Shown here piece after piece: positions 7,734 to 14,118 of a stretch of 19,898 bases of DNA. Below the pieces are notes generated by a model, which was not told the origin of the DNA, did not search any database, and was given only the letters and a program-made list of their open reading frames with translations. The stretch is from the NCBI GenBank assembly GCA_023433925.1, contig JAEYTO010000112.1, positions 1-19,898 on the forward strand, in the 5' to 3' direction. The position numbers and the translations under genes were made by a program. The DNA comes from Pseudomonadota bacterium. GTDB taxonomy: Bacteria > Desulfobacterota > Desulfovibrionia > Desulfovibrionales > Desulfovibrionaceae. Position 1 is the first letter of the stretch; every line of letters starts with the position of its first letter.

Positions 7734-8096
7734 ATGACAGCCCTTGGCATGGAGGAAATCAGGACCCGCCTTATCATGGATCTGGAGGAGATCGAGGAGG
7801 CTCAAGCGGGCAGCATGGAGATTCTCGCCGATGGCTTCGAGGCTTTCGCCGATAGCGTCGACGTAGCCGCCCAGGAGACGGACAGGAAGATCATCCTGGC
7901 CCTGCGCGAGCGCGACCGCCAGCGGGCCAGGGACATCCGCCGGGCCCTACGCCAGATGGACCAGGGCTCCTACGGCATCTGCGACGAATGCGAGGAGCCC
8001 ATCGCGCCGGCCAGGCTGCGCGCCTTCCCCACGACCACCCTGTGCGTGCACTGCAAGGAGTACATGGAGCAATCCGAGTACGCCCACGCCCGCTGA
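7734..8096 (+). CDS. dksA: DksA-like RNA polymerase-binding zinc-finger protein
   Basis: 120 residues. An N-terminal coiled-coil region carries DSVDVA at 40-45, which fits the DxxDxA tip motif that DksA inserts into the RNA polymerase secondary channel. The C-terminal four-cysteine zinc finger is Cys83-x2-Cys86 ... Cys104-x2-Cys107, preceded by GSYGICDECEEPI. DksA proteins work with ppGpp to adjust rRNA and amino-acid promoters. The protein is about 30 residues shorter than the E. coli one, with a shorter N-terminus. Start ATG has AGGAGG 7 nt upstream. It is a single-gene unit with a long hairpin downstream. A second DksA/TraR gene at 12026-12373 lacks the tip motif, so this is the likelier functional DksA of the two; the symbol is by family. 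Confidence 0.85.
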   Translation: MTALGMEEIRTRLIMDLEEIEEAQAGSMEILADGFEAFADSVDVAAQETDRKIILALRERDRQRARDIRRALRQMDQGSYGICDECEEPIAPARLRAFPTTTLCVHCKEYMEQSEYAHAR

Positions 8097-8194
8097 TCGG
8101 CCCAGCACCCGGCACGCCGGGTCGGCATTCGCGGACAACGGTGTCCAAGAGGCTCACGCCTTCCGGACGCCTGGACTGCTGACAAATCCTTTTT

Positions 8195-8234
8195 GCGAGA
8201 GAGGCCCCTTTTTGAAAAAAGGGGCCTCTCTCGC
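8195..8234 (+). terminator. Long perfect hairpin after the dksA-like gene
   Basis: Arms GCGAGAGAGGCCCC and GGGGCCTCTCTCGC (14 bp, perfect), extended by T5/A5 towards the loop. It lies about 100 nt past the stop of the dksA-like gene. The T-run is not directly after the stem; an A5T5 palindrome (8246-8257) follows 11 nt later. It is best read as a terminator or mRNA 3'-end stabiliser. An AT-rich stretch of about 40 nt then precedes the opposite-strand terminator at 8294-8328. Confidence 0.6.
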
Positions 8235-8293
8235 GCTCTCTCCACCAAAAATTTTTGATATTATTTCAGCATATTGATTAGGTGGCGCAGTTG

Positions 8294-8328
8294 AAAAACG
8301 GGGTTCCAAGGGGGCCGCGCCCCCTTGG
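8294..8328 (-). terminator. Intrinsic terminator of the EamA transporter gene
   Basis: On the minus strand the arms CCAAGGGGG and CCCCCTTGG (9 bp, 5-nt loop) are followed by AACCCCG and five T. It is about 95 nt past the transporter's stop codon. The same layout (hairpin, ACCCCG, T-run) occurs at 19734-19765, so it belongs to the GC-rich 3'-end repeat type of this genome. Confidence 0.65.
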
Positions 8329-8423
8329 CCGCCGGAGGCAGAAAAACGACCTTTAGCACTGATCCGGGCCTCCGGGAGGCTCGCGCCCTCGGACGCTTGC
8401 CTTCCCGCGCGCCGGGCTCGGAG

Positions 8424-9326
8424 CTAGCCGCCGTCGCGTGGCCGGGCGAGCCGCGCCGGCCGGTTGGTCAGCCAGACTCCGCCGATGACCATGGCCCCGC
8501 CGATGGCCAGGGTCCACGTCACGCTCTCGCCCAGGATGAGCACGCCCATGACTATGGCCGCCACGGGCACGAGGTTGATGAACACGCCGGCCCGGCTGGC
8601 GCCGATGGCCTTGATGCCCTCGTAGTACCAGGCAAAGCTCAGGCCCGTGGCCATGACGCCCAGGAAGAGCAGGTTGCCCCAGATCACGGGACCGACGGAA
8701 CCGATCCGATCGGCCAATCCTTCGGCCGCGGCTCCGGGCAGGAGCATGAGGCAGCCGAGGATGCAGGCCCAGGTCACGGCGTTCAGCGGCGACATGGCGG
8801 CCATGGCCCGCTTGCCCAGCAGGGAGTAGGCAGTCCAGGCCGCCGCGCAGCCGAAGATGAGCAGCTCGCCCTGGCCCAGGCCGCCGGCCAGGAGCGCGGC
8901 CGGGTCGCCGCGCGAGATGATCACGCCCACTCCGGCCAGGGACAGCGGAATCCCCACGGCGTGCGCGGGCTTCAGCCGCTCGCCAAGGAACAGCCCCGAG
9001 ATGAGGGCCATGAGCGCCGGAGTGCAGGCGATGATGAGCGAGGCCTTGCCCGCCGGCACGGCCTTGAGCCCGGAGAAAAAGAAGGCGTTGTAGGCGAACA
9101 CGCCCGTGAGGCCGAGCAGGACCGCCTGCAAAACGTGCTCCCGGCGCAGCCTGGGCGCGCGCTTCTCCACGCGCATGGTCAGGAAGATCAAGAACGCCGA
9201 GGCGATCAGGAAACGCAGGAAGGCGGCCGAGAACGGCTCCATGGAGGCGGCCACGATGCGGCCCGAGACCCATGTGCCGCCCCAGATGACCATGGTGGCG
9301 ACGAGCTTGACGTAAATGGCGGGCAC
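8424..9326 (-). CDS. EamA/DMT-family transporter (10 membrane helices)
   Basis: 300 residues from a GTG start. Two tandem EamA repeats of about five helices each are seen; the first begins with YVKLVATMVIWGGTWVSGR and has the family-typical RFLIASAFL and ACTPALMAL segments, the second starts near GELLIFGCAAAWTAYSLLGK and ends with LGESVTWTLAIGGAMVIGG. The family exports amino acids, purines or other metabolites; the substrate is not readable here. The GTG was chosen because the hydrophobic part begins directly after it and AAGGGG lies 7 nt upstream; an upstream extension is Arg/Pro-rich and unlike the family. It follows the C-GCAxxG-C-C gene by 104 nt on the same strand and may share its LysR-controlled promoter. 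Confidence 0.88.
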   Translation of the reverse strand: MPAIYVKLVATMVIWGGTWVSGRIVAASMEPFSAAFLRFLIASAFLIFLTMRVEKRAPRLRREHVLQAVLLGLTGVFAYNAFFFSGLKAVPAGKASLIIACTPALMALISGLFLGERLKPAHAVGIPLSLAGVGVIISRGDPAALLAGGLGQGELLIFGCAAAWTAYSLLGKRAMAAMSPLNAVTWACILGCLMLLPGAAAEGLADRIGSVGPVIWGNLLFLGVMATGLSFAWYYEGIKAIGASRAGVFINLVPVAAIVMGVLILGESVTWTLAIGGAMVIGGVWLTNRPARLARPRDGG

Positions 9327-9430
9327 GGAACACCCCTTGGCTGTCGTGCGGAAGAAGGCTGGCCTGTACGCCGATTCCTCTTGCCTGCCAAGAGGCGGTC
9401 GCGTGCGCCGTCCGCTCGGCCCGGCGCGGA

Positions 9431-9901
9431 TCACTTGCCGCCCGGCCCCGCCCCGAATTCTTCCAGGATGCGCTGAGCAATGCCCGCGGCCTCGCCGGCC
9501 ATGGGAATGCAGCGCTCCTGCTTCAGGTTGCGCTCGCGAAAGGCCTGCTGGCCCTCGGCGGTGCGGAAATCCACGCCCAAGAGGTCCATGCAGGTCACGG
9601 CCCCGAAGCGCTCCCTGAACTCGGCCACAAGCTCCTGGACCATGGCGTAGACCGTCTCCAGGGACTCATCGCCCTTGTCGCGGCCGTGCAGCAGGCCCAG
9701 GGCCATGATCGCGCCCGAGAGCGCCCCGCACATGCCGCCCGTGCGAGCCACGCCGCTGCAGAAACCGCTGGCCATGCGCGGAACGAAATCCCCCGCATGG
9801 CCGTGGCGCTCGCACAAAGCCTGAAGCACGCTCTCGGCGCACAGCAAGCCGCTCGTCCCGAACAACTCGGCGACGCGCGCCGCCGCGTCGATCCTGGTCA
9901 T
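9431..9901 (-). CDS. C-GCAxxG-C-C family (probable redox) protein
   Basis: 156 residues, soluble. The conserved pattern is visible: LCAESVLQAL (Cys21), RTGGMCGALSGA (Cys58, the GCAxxG core written CGALSG here), TCMDLLG (Cys104) and RCIPM (Cys131); Cys30 and Cys48 are extra. Family members (PF09719) are short, often of anaerobes, and are sometimes annotated as putative redox-active proteins; no reaction is established. The ATG has a strong AGGAGG 5 nt upstream. It is divergent from a LysR gene 118 nt away. A promoter with a CATTAT -10 box at 9947-9942 and two matched LysR-type boxes upstream suggests induction by that regulator. Confidence 0.85.
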   Translation of the reverse strand: MTRIDAAARVAELFGTSGLLCAESVLQALCERHGHAGDFVPRMASGFCSGVARTGGMCGALSGAIMALGLLHGRDKGDESLETVYAMVQELVAEFRERFGAVTCMDLLGVDFRTAEGQQAFRERNLKQERCIPMAGEAAGIAQRILEEFGAGPGGK

Positions 9902-9958
9902 GACTCCTCCTTTTGATGCTTCACATTGGATTGGCGAGACGATAATGGAGTCCGCGTG

Positions 9959-9973
9959 ATCGAGTAAAACGAT
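9959..9973. promoter_or_regulatory. LysR box 1 (T-N11-A, ATCG-N7-CGAT)
   Basis: The sequence ATCGAGTAAAACGAT is an interrupted palindrome with T and A 11 nt apart, the LysR-type consensus. Relative to a transcription start near 9935 for the C-GCAxxG-C-C gene (CATTAT -10 box at 9947-9942), its centre is at about -31, the usual activation-site position. Confidence 0.55.
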
Positions 9974-9990
9974 TTAATTGCATAAGCCAT

Positions 9991-10005
9991 ATCGCACGGA
10001 TCGAT
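9991..10005. promoter_or_regulatory. LysR box 2 (T-N11-A, ATCG-N7-CGAT)
   Basis: ATCGCACGGATCGAT has the same half-sites as box 1, exactly 32 bp away (about three helical turns), and is centred at about -63 from the predicted start of the divergent gene, the usual recognition-site position. It also lies 14 nt ahead of the lysR start codon, fitting autorepression. Confidence 0.55.
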
Positions 10006-10019
10006 CACAGGAGCAGGCA

Positions 10020-10916
10020 ATGGAACTTCGGCACTTGCGGACCTTCAAGACCGTGGCCGCGCTCATGAGCTTCAACAAGGCCTCGCGGGTGCTGCACTAT
10101 GCCCAATCCTCCATATCCGCGCAGATTCAGGCCCTGGAGCGCGACCTGGGCAACCGCCTGTTCGACCGGCGGGGCAAGAGGCTCTTCCTGACCGACGCCG
10201 GCCAGGAGCTTCTGGGCTATTGCGACAGGTTGCTGGCCCTGGCCGACGAGGCGCGCGAGCGGGTCACCGCCCAGGGCGTGCGCCAGGGCACGCTCAACGT
10301 GCGCATGCCCGAAAGCCTGGGGCTTGCGCTCATGCCCGGCGTGCTCGCGCGCTTCCGGCCGGCCTTCCCGGACATCCGCCTGGCCCTGCACGCCTGCGCC
10401 GCCGAATCGCTGCCCAAGGACCTCTTTGACGGCATTTACGACCTCGCCTTCCTGCTCGCGGAATCGGTCGATTCGGCGGTGCTCCAGGTCGAGCGCCTGG
10501 GTTTCATGGAAGCCGTGCCGGTAGCCGCGCCAGGACACGAGACGGCCGCCGCCGGACACGTCGCATTGGCCAGCCTGGCCAGACACCCCCTGCTGCTCGG
10601 CACCTCGGATTGCAGCTACCGCAAGGCTTTCGAGCGCCTGCTGGCCGATCAGGGCCTGACGCCCGCATCGCTCACCGAGGTGGCCAGCATGGAGCTGCTC
10701 AAGCGGCTCGTATCCGCGGGGGCCGGGATCACGATTCTACCGCAGCTCGTCGCCCGCAAGGAAATCGAGGCTGGCCGCATGGCCCTCGTGAAGTGTCCTG
10801 AAGCGCGCCTGGAGATGGCCGTGCTCATGATAACGCATCGCGACAAGTGGCGTTGCGCGGTGCTCAAGGCTTTCATGGATTTGGCCAGGGAAGAGGCGCG
10901 GCATTCGGGACTGTGA
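10020..10916 (+). CDS. LysR-type transcriptional regulator
   Basis: 298 residues, the normal length. The N-terminal winged helix-turn-helix (about 1-60) begins MELRHLRTFKTVAA and contains SISAQIQALERDLGNRLFDR and the wing FLTDAGQELL. The rest (about 90-290) is the periplasmic-binding-protein-like effector domain, with the usual late segment VSAGAGITILPQLVA. The effector is unknown. The ATG was chosen over an upstream one because the LysR consensus N-terminus starts here and AGGAG lies 8 nt ahead. It is divergent from the C-GCAxxG-C-C/EamA genes; two ATCG-N7-CGAT boxes between them are its likely binding sites, so it probably activates those genes and represses itself. Confidence 0.93.
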   Translation: MELRHLRTFKTVAALMSFNKASRVLHYAQSSISAQIQALERDLGNRLFDRRGKRLFLTDAGQELLGYCDRLLALADEARERVTAQGVRQGTLNVRMPESLGLALMPGVLARFRPAFPDIRLALHACAAESLPKDLFDGIYDLAFLLAESVDSAVLQVERLGFMEAVPVAAPGHETAAAGHVALASLARHPLLLGTSDCSYRKAFERLLADQGLTPASLTEVASMELLKRLVSAGAGITILPQLVARKEIEAGRMALVKCPEARLEMAVLMITHRDKWRCAVLKAFMDLAREEARHSGL

Positions 10917-10982
10917 CGCTCGCCAGGCAGGCACGGCCGAATTCGGATCTCTCCGGTCCATTGGAAGCGGCCGCCGGCCGGC

Positions 10983-11029
10983 TTGGCTATTTCTGACGAA
11001 TCAGCTACCTTGCGCGTCTTCCGACGCGC
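10983..11029 (+). promoter_or_regulatory. Promoter candidate and leader hairpin for ridA
   Basis: TTGGCT (10983-10988) and TACCTT (11006-11011) are 17 nt apart, a modest match to a sigma-70 promoter. Directly after lies a perfect 7-bp hairpin, GCGCGTC (11012-11018) and GACGCGC (11023-11029), with a TTCC loop. If the promoter is real, the hairpin is around the transcript 5' end; otherwise it may terminate lysR. Both readings are tentative. Confidence 0.3.
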
Positions 11030-11113
11030 CCGTGAGCAGTCCGGCCGCGCGGACACGGACACTTCATCCGCGCGCGGCGAGACACCGACCGCCGCGCGCG
11101 CCACGAGGACCAC

Positions 11114-11515
11114 ATGGCCCACATGACCAAGAAAAGCATCAGCACGCCCAAGGCTCCGGCGGCCGTGGGCCCCTACTCGCAGGGCATCGTCAGCGGCAGG
11201 CTCCTGTTCCTCTCCGGACAGATCCCTCTGGACCCGGCCACGGGCAAGCTCGTGGAGGGCTCCATCGAGGTTTCCACCCGCCGGGTCATCGAGAACATCC
11301 GCGCCCTACTCCAGGCTGCCGGGGCCGACCTGGGGAACGTGGTCAAGTCCACCGTGTTCCTGACCGACATGGGCGACTTCAAGGCCATGAATTCGGTCTA
11401 CGCCGAATTCTTCAAGGAGCCCCACCCGGCCCGCTCGACCATCCAGGTCGCCGGCCTGCCCCTGGGAGCGCCGGTCGAGATCGAGGTCATCGCAGCCTTG
11501 CCCGAGGGGAAGTAG
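11114..11515 (+). CDS. ridA: RidA family enamine/imine deaminase
   Basis: 133 residues. It hydrolyses reactive enamine/imine intermediates such as 2-aminoacrylate released by PLP enzymes; it acts in the cytosol as a trimer. Family hallmarks are AVGPYSQGI (Tyr21), LFLSGQIPLDP (Ser34), VVKSTVFLTDMGDF, the catalytic Arg107 in HPARSTIQVAGLPLGAPVEIE and the following acidic residue. Two in-frame ATGs are close; the first is preferred because GAGG is 5 nt from it and 14 nt from the second. It is a single-gene unit 197 nt after lysR, with a hairpin just downstream. Confidence 0.94.
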   Translation: MAHMTKKSISTPKAPAAVGPYSQGIVSGRLLFLSGQIPLDPATGKLVEGSIEVSTRRVIENIRALLQAAGADLGNVVKSTVFLTDMGDFKAMNSVYAEFFKEPHPARSTIQVAGLPLGAPVEIEVIAALPEGK

Positions 11516-11541
11516 CGTGGTTTTCCTTGACATTCAAAAGT

Positions 11542-11574
11542 CAACCGGGAGAGGGCGGCGTCCTCTCCCGGTTG
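11542..11574. terminator. Hairpin between convergent genes
   Basis: Perfect 13-bp arms CAACCGGGAGAGG and CCTCTCCCGGTTG with a 7-nt loop lie 26 nt after the ridA stop and 14 nt after the stop of the convergent gene at 11589-11942. Only the minus-strand side has a short T-run (ACTTTTG). It probably terminates both transcripts. Confidence 0.7.
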
Positions 11575-11588
11575 GTATGCACAATGCC

Positions 11589-11942
11589 CTAGCCTGGGCT
11601 GATCTCCCGCCCGCCCACGGTCTCCTCGACCATGTCCACGCAGGTCTGGCGCCCGCCGTGGCCCGGCGGTCCCCAATGCCACGGGCCGTCCAGGAGGCGC
11701 AGCTCCGTGAGCTCGGCCACGGGAATACAGCGCCAGTTGTCCGGCGAGCCGTCGGCCACGGGGCCAGCGCTGCTCTCGCCGCCATGCTGGTAGAACAGGC
11801 AGTGCAGCCGGTCGCGCTTGCGGCCGAGCACGTGCGGGCACATCTCGCGCTGGAGGCCGTGGTACACGGCGGCCACGGGCCTGCGCTCGCGCATGGCCCT
11901 GAGCAGGAGGTCGTAGTTGGACGGGCGCGGCTTCCTGGCCAT
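11589..11942 (-). CDS. Unrecognised 117-residue protein
   Basis: I cannot name this gene. The 117 residues from the chosen ATG are soluble, basic at the N-terminus (MARKPRPSNYDLLLRAMRER) and rich in His, Trp and Cys in the middle, with segments MCPHVLG, LHCLFYQHGGES, GSPDNWRCIPV, DGPWHWG and QTCVD that look like conserved motifs. Four Cys (35, 47, 72, 98 approximately) and several His could bind metal. The layout AVYHGLQREMCPHVLG is faintly like a WYL ligand-binding module, but that is a guess. The start is uncertain: no good Shine-Dalgarno site is seen, and a GTG 54 nt upstream is open. It lies 83 nt after the second DksA/TraR gene on the same strand and may be co-transcribed with it. Confidence 0.65.
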   Translation of the reverse strand: MARKPRPSNYDLLLRAMRERRPVAAVYHGLQREMCPHVLGRKRDRLHCLFYQHGGESSAGPVADGSPDNWRCIPVAELTELRLLDGPWHWGPPGHGGRQTCVDMVEETVGGREISPG

Positions 11943-12025
11943 GGCCCAGCATAGCAGGCTCGGCACGGCGCGCAAACCGGGCCTGGCCTCGCCCACGCCA
12001 TTCCAGGCCTGAACGCGGCGCGCGG

Positions 12026-12373
12026 CTACCCGCCGGACGCGACGGCGTGCGGCGAGCCTTCGCGCCGCCGCATGCAGCCGATGCAGTACGGCGTAGAGGG
12101 CACGGCCTCCAGGCGCTGGAAGGGGATCTCCTCGCCGCAGTCCTCGCAGTAGCCGTAATCCTCGCCATCCATGCGGTTCAGGGCCAGGGACAGCTCCATC
12201 AGGCGCTGATCCATGCGCCTTTTCCAGGACAGATAGCTCGTCCCGGAGGCAGCCAACTCGCTGGCGGGCTCCTGCTCGTCATGATGTGTTCTCCATCGCT
12301 CCAGGGCCTCGCGGATGCCGCTGATTTCAGCCTCGATGGCCTGCCTCAGAGCTTTCAATTGCTGCTCTCTCAT
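12026..12373 (-). CDS. DksA/TraR-family zinc-finger protein without tip motif
   Basis: 115 residues. The C-terminal four-cysteine finger is Cys76-x2-Cys79 ... Cys97-x2-Cys100 in the family context DYGYCEDCGEEIPFQRLEAVPSTPYC. The N-terminal part is a predicted coiled coil interrupted by HHDEQEPASELAASG. Unlike the protein at 7734-8096, no DxxDxA tip is found, so it may bind RNA polymerase without DksA-type activity, or have a different partner. The ATG has GAGG 5 nt upstream. A strong intrinsic terminator read in the same direction ends only about 25 nt ahead of the start codon, so expression must come from read-through or from a very short leader. Confidence 0.82.
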   Translation of the reverse strand: MREQQLKALRQAIEAEISGIREALERWRTHHDEQEPASELAASGTSYLSWKRRMDQRLMELSLALNRMDGEDYGYCEDCGEEIPFQRLEAVPSTPYCIGCMRRREGSPHAVASGG

Positions 12374-12398
12374 GGTGACCTCGTCGTGTTGTAAATAA

Positions 12399-12435
12399 TA
12401 AAAAAGGCCTCATTTCCAAGGTGGAGATGGGGCCT
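12399..12435 (-). terminator. Strong intrinsic terminator ahead of the second dksA/traR gene
   Basis: On the minus strand AGGCCCCATCTCC (12435-12423), a 5-nt loop and GGAAATGAGGCCT (12417-12405) form a 13-bp stem with two G-U pairs, followed by a run of six T. This is the clearest classical rho-independent terminator of the window. It follows the 38-codon frame at 12463-12579 by 27 nt and ends about 25 nt before the start codon of the next gene, so it could end a small transcript or act as an attenuator. Confidence 0.75.
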
Positions 12436-12462
12436 GTCAGTTGCGGAGACTAAGCGTCGCGG

Positions 12463-12579
12463 CTACATGACGGCTCCCGGCGGCTTCGTGCCGAAGCCCA
12501 GAGCCAGGCGAGTGCCTTTGACGGCGCTCTCCGCATGCAGGCCCATACCTTCGCGGATAGTGAAAACAGAAAAAACCAT
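12463..12579 (-). CDS. Probable small protein (38 residues), unrecognised
   Basis: I do not recognise the product. Starting at ATG, MVFSVFTIREGMGLHAES is followed by a basic, Gly-rich tail ending KPPGAVM. GAGG lies 8 nt ahead of the ATG, promoter-like boxes lie at 12648-12621, and the frame is followed after 27 nt by a strong intrinsic terminator. These three signals around one short frame argue for a real gene or a small regulatory RNA with coding capacity. The frame remains open far upstream on the minus strand, but that extension runs antisense to the sulfotransferase gene and is taken as non-coding. The N-terminus is hydrophobic but short for a membrane helix. Confidence 0.5.
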   Translation of the reverse strand: MVFSVFTIREGMGLHAESAVKGTRLALGFGTKPPGAVM

Positions 12580-12620
12580 ACGATTATCCTCTTGCCAACA
12601 GTCCACGGCAAACACACTAC

Positions 12621-12648
12621 ATCCTACGCACAAAAAAATAAAGTGCAA
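12621..12648 (-). promoter_or_regulatory. Promoter candidate for the 38-codon gene
   Basis: On the minus strand TTGCAC (12648-12643) and TAGGAT (12626-12621) are 16 nt apart, four of six matches each, with a T-rich spacer. It lies about 40 nt ahead of the small frame. The rest of the interval 12649-12921 shows no supported gene; a 6-3-6 palindrome ATCCCA-TGG-TGGGAT is at 12882-12896, just ahead of the sulfotransferase. Confidence 0.35.
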
Positions 12649-12921
12649 GAACCCTGGACGATTTCCGCACCCGCAAGCGCTCGCCCTTGCCGGCTCCGCC
12701 TCCAGGCCTGGCGGCCTGCCGAAAGCGCCCGTATCGATCAGGACGGCCCACCGGTTGCACGGAACCCGCGCAAAGGCCGGGCACGCCTCGTCGGCCTCAA
12801 GGGCTCCGGCCGGCGCCGTCCCGCCGCGCGAGAGGCCGCGCCATTTCCGCATCCCTCTTGCAACGGCACGCCCGTGCGCGTATCCCATGGTGGGATGTGC
12901 CGCTAACGCAAAGGACGGTCC

Positions 12922-14088
12922 ATGTACTTCCATACGCCCACGTTCCTCCTGGCCCTTTCGCTCGTCTTCTCGCGCAGGCCGCTGTCGATCAGGCACATGT
13001 TCTTCGCAGTGACCTTCTCGATCCTGTTCCTCATCCTGCGCGCGATGGTAATCGCCGGGCGCATCCTGGACGATATCCTCTATCCGGGCTGGCGCGCGCA
13101 GGAGATCCGCAAGCCGATCTTCATCATCGGCAACCCGCGCAGCGGCACGACCTTCACCCACCGGCTCATGGCCGGCGACGACCGCTTCACCTACCTCAAG
13201 CTGTGGCAGACCATCTTCCCGTCCGTGACCTACTACAGGCTCTTCGGCCTGCTGGGCCGGCTCGACAAGGAAATCGGAGCGCCCTTCACCCGCATGCTGG
13301 CCTATATCACACGCAAGGGCCTGTCGGGCTGGGAGAAGATGCACCCCACCGGGCCGGACAAGGCCGAGTCCGACGAGATGCTCTTCGTCTACGCCTTCCT
13401 GAGCCCGCTGGTATCCCTGCTCTTCCCCTATCTGGACGAGCTTCCGCAGCTCAAGTTCCCCGACCGGCTGCCCGCTGACGACCGTGATCATCTGCGCCTC
13501 TACTTCAAGGACTGCCTCAAGCGCCACGTCTACGCCACGCGGGCCACGCGGGCCACAGGGGCCAGCGGAACCGCCCTGTCGGACAGGATACTCCTGGAGA
13601 AGGTTGCGCTCATCGCCGGCCGGCTGCGCCTGGTGCTCGCCACCCTGCCCGACATGCGCATCGTGCACCTGGTGCGCCACCCCTACGAGTCCGTGCCCTC
13701 GCTCATGAGCATGTTCCACGCGCCCCTGCCCACCCTGGCCCCCCAGCATGCGGCCAAGGACGGCCCGGCCATGCGCCAGGTGGCGGCCATGATCTTCGAG
13801 TACTACCGGACCATCCTGGAGGTGAAGCGCACCCTCGCGCCCGAACGGTTCATGGAGGTGCGCTACGAGGAGCTCGTGGCCGACTCGGCGGGCACGGTGA
13901 AGCGGATATACGACCGCTTCGGCATCCCCACGAGCCCCAACTACCAGGACTGGCTGGCCAGGGAGACCGCGCTCGCCCGCGACTACAGGAGCCGGCACGC
14001 CTACTCCCTGGAGGAGTTCGGCCTGACCAGGGAAATGGTCTATACAGAACTCAAGGACGTGTTCGCGGAGTACGGCTTCAAGCCCTGA
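12922..14088 (+). CDS. Sulfotransferase family protein
   Basis: 388 residues. An N-terminal hydrophobic region (about 8-45) suggests membrane attachment. The 5'-phosphosulfate-binding loop is IFIIGNPRSGTTFTHRLM (66-83), and the 3'-phosphate-binding element is RIVHLVRHPYESVPSLM with Arg252 and Ser257; RYEELVAD follows. These are the marks of PAPS-dependent sulfotransferases (Sulfotransfer_3 type), which move a sulfuryl group to hydroxyl or amino groups of carbohydrates, lipids or peptides. The acceptor is unknown. AAGGA lies 6 nt ahead of the ATG. Between residues 205 and 216 a 9-nt direct repeat codes for ATRATRATG. It is followed after 30 nt by the exported coiled-coil protein gene, probably in one operon. 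Confidence 0.88.
   Translation: MYFHTPTFLLALSLVFSRRPLSIRHMFFAVTFSILFLILRAMVIAGRILDDILYPGWRAQEIRKPIFIIGNPRSGTTFTHRLMAGDDRFTYLKLWQTIFPSVTYYRLFGLLGRLDKEIGAPFTRMLAYITRKGLSGWEKMHPTGPDKAESDEMLFVYAFLSPLVSLLFPYLDELPQLKFPDRLPADDRDHLRLYFKDCLKRHVYATRATRATGASGTALSDRILLEKVALIAGRLRLVLATLPDMRIVHLVRHPYESVPSLMSMFHAPLPTLAPQHAAKDGPAMRQVAAMIFEYYRTILEVKRTLAPERFMEVRYEELVADSAGTVKRIYDRFGIPTSPNYQDWLARETALARDYRSRHAYSLEEFGLTREMVYTELKDVFAEYGFKP
13534..13563 (+). repeat. 9-bp tandem repeat inside the sulfotransferase gene
   Basis: Unit GCCACGCGG occurs twice perfectly (13534-13551), then as GCCACAGGG, with a partial fourth GCCA. It keeps frame and adds Ala-Thr-Arg per unit in a loop between the two cofactor-binding elements. 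Copy number could vary without breaking the gene. Confidence 0.7.
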
Positions 14089-14118
14089 CAGCCCGCCGGC
14101 GGCACAGGAGGCAAGCTC

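Noticed and set aside
7452..7805. Minus-strand frames in the gap between the glycosyltransferase and dksA-like genes.
   Set aside because: They overlap the promoter candidate and the start of the dksA-like gene and show no start signals or known motifs.
12467..12906. Plus-strand open frames in the gap ahead of the sulfotransferase.
   Set aside because: No ribosome site, and Arg/Pro/Ala-rich translations; the minus-strand signals in this gap are more convincing.
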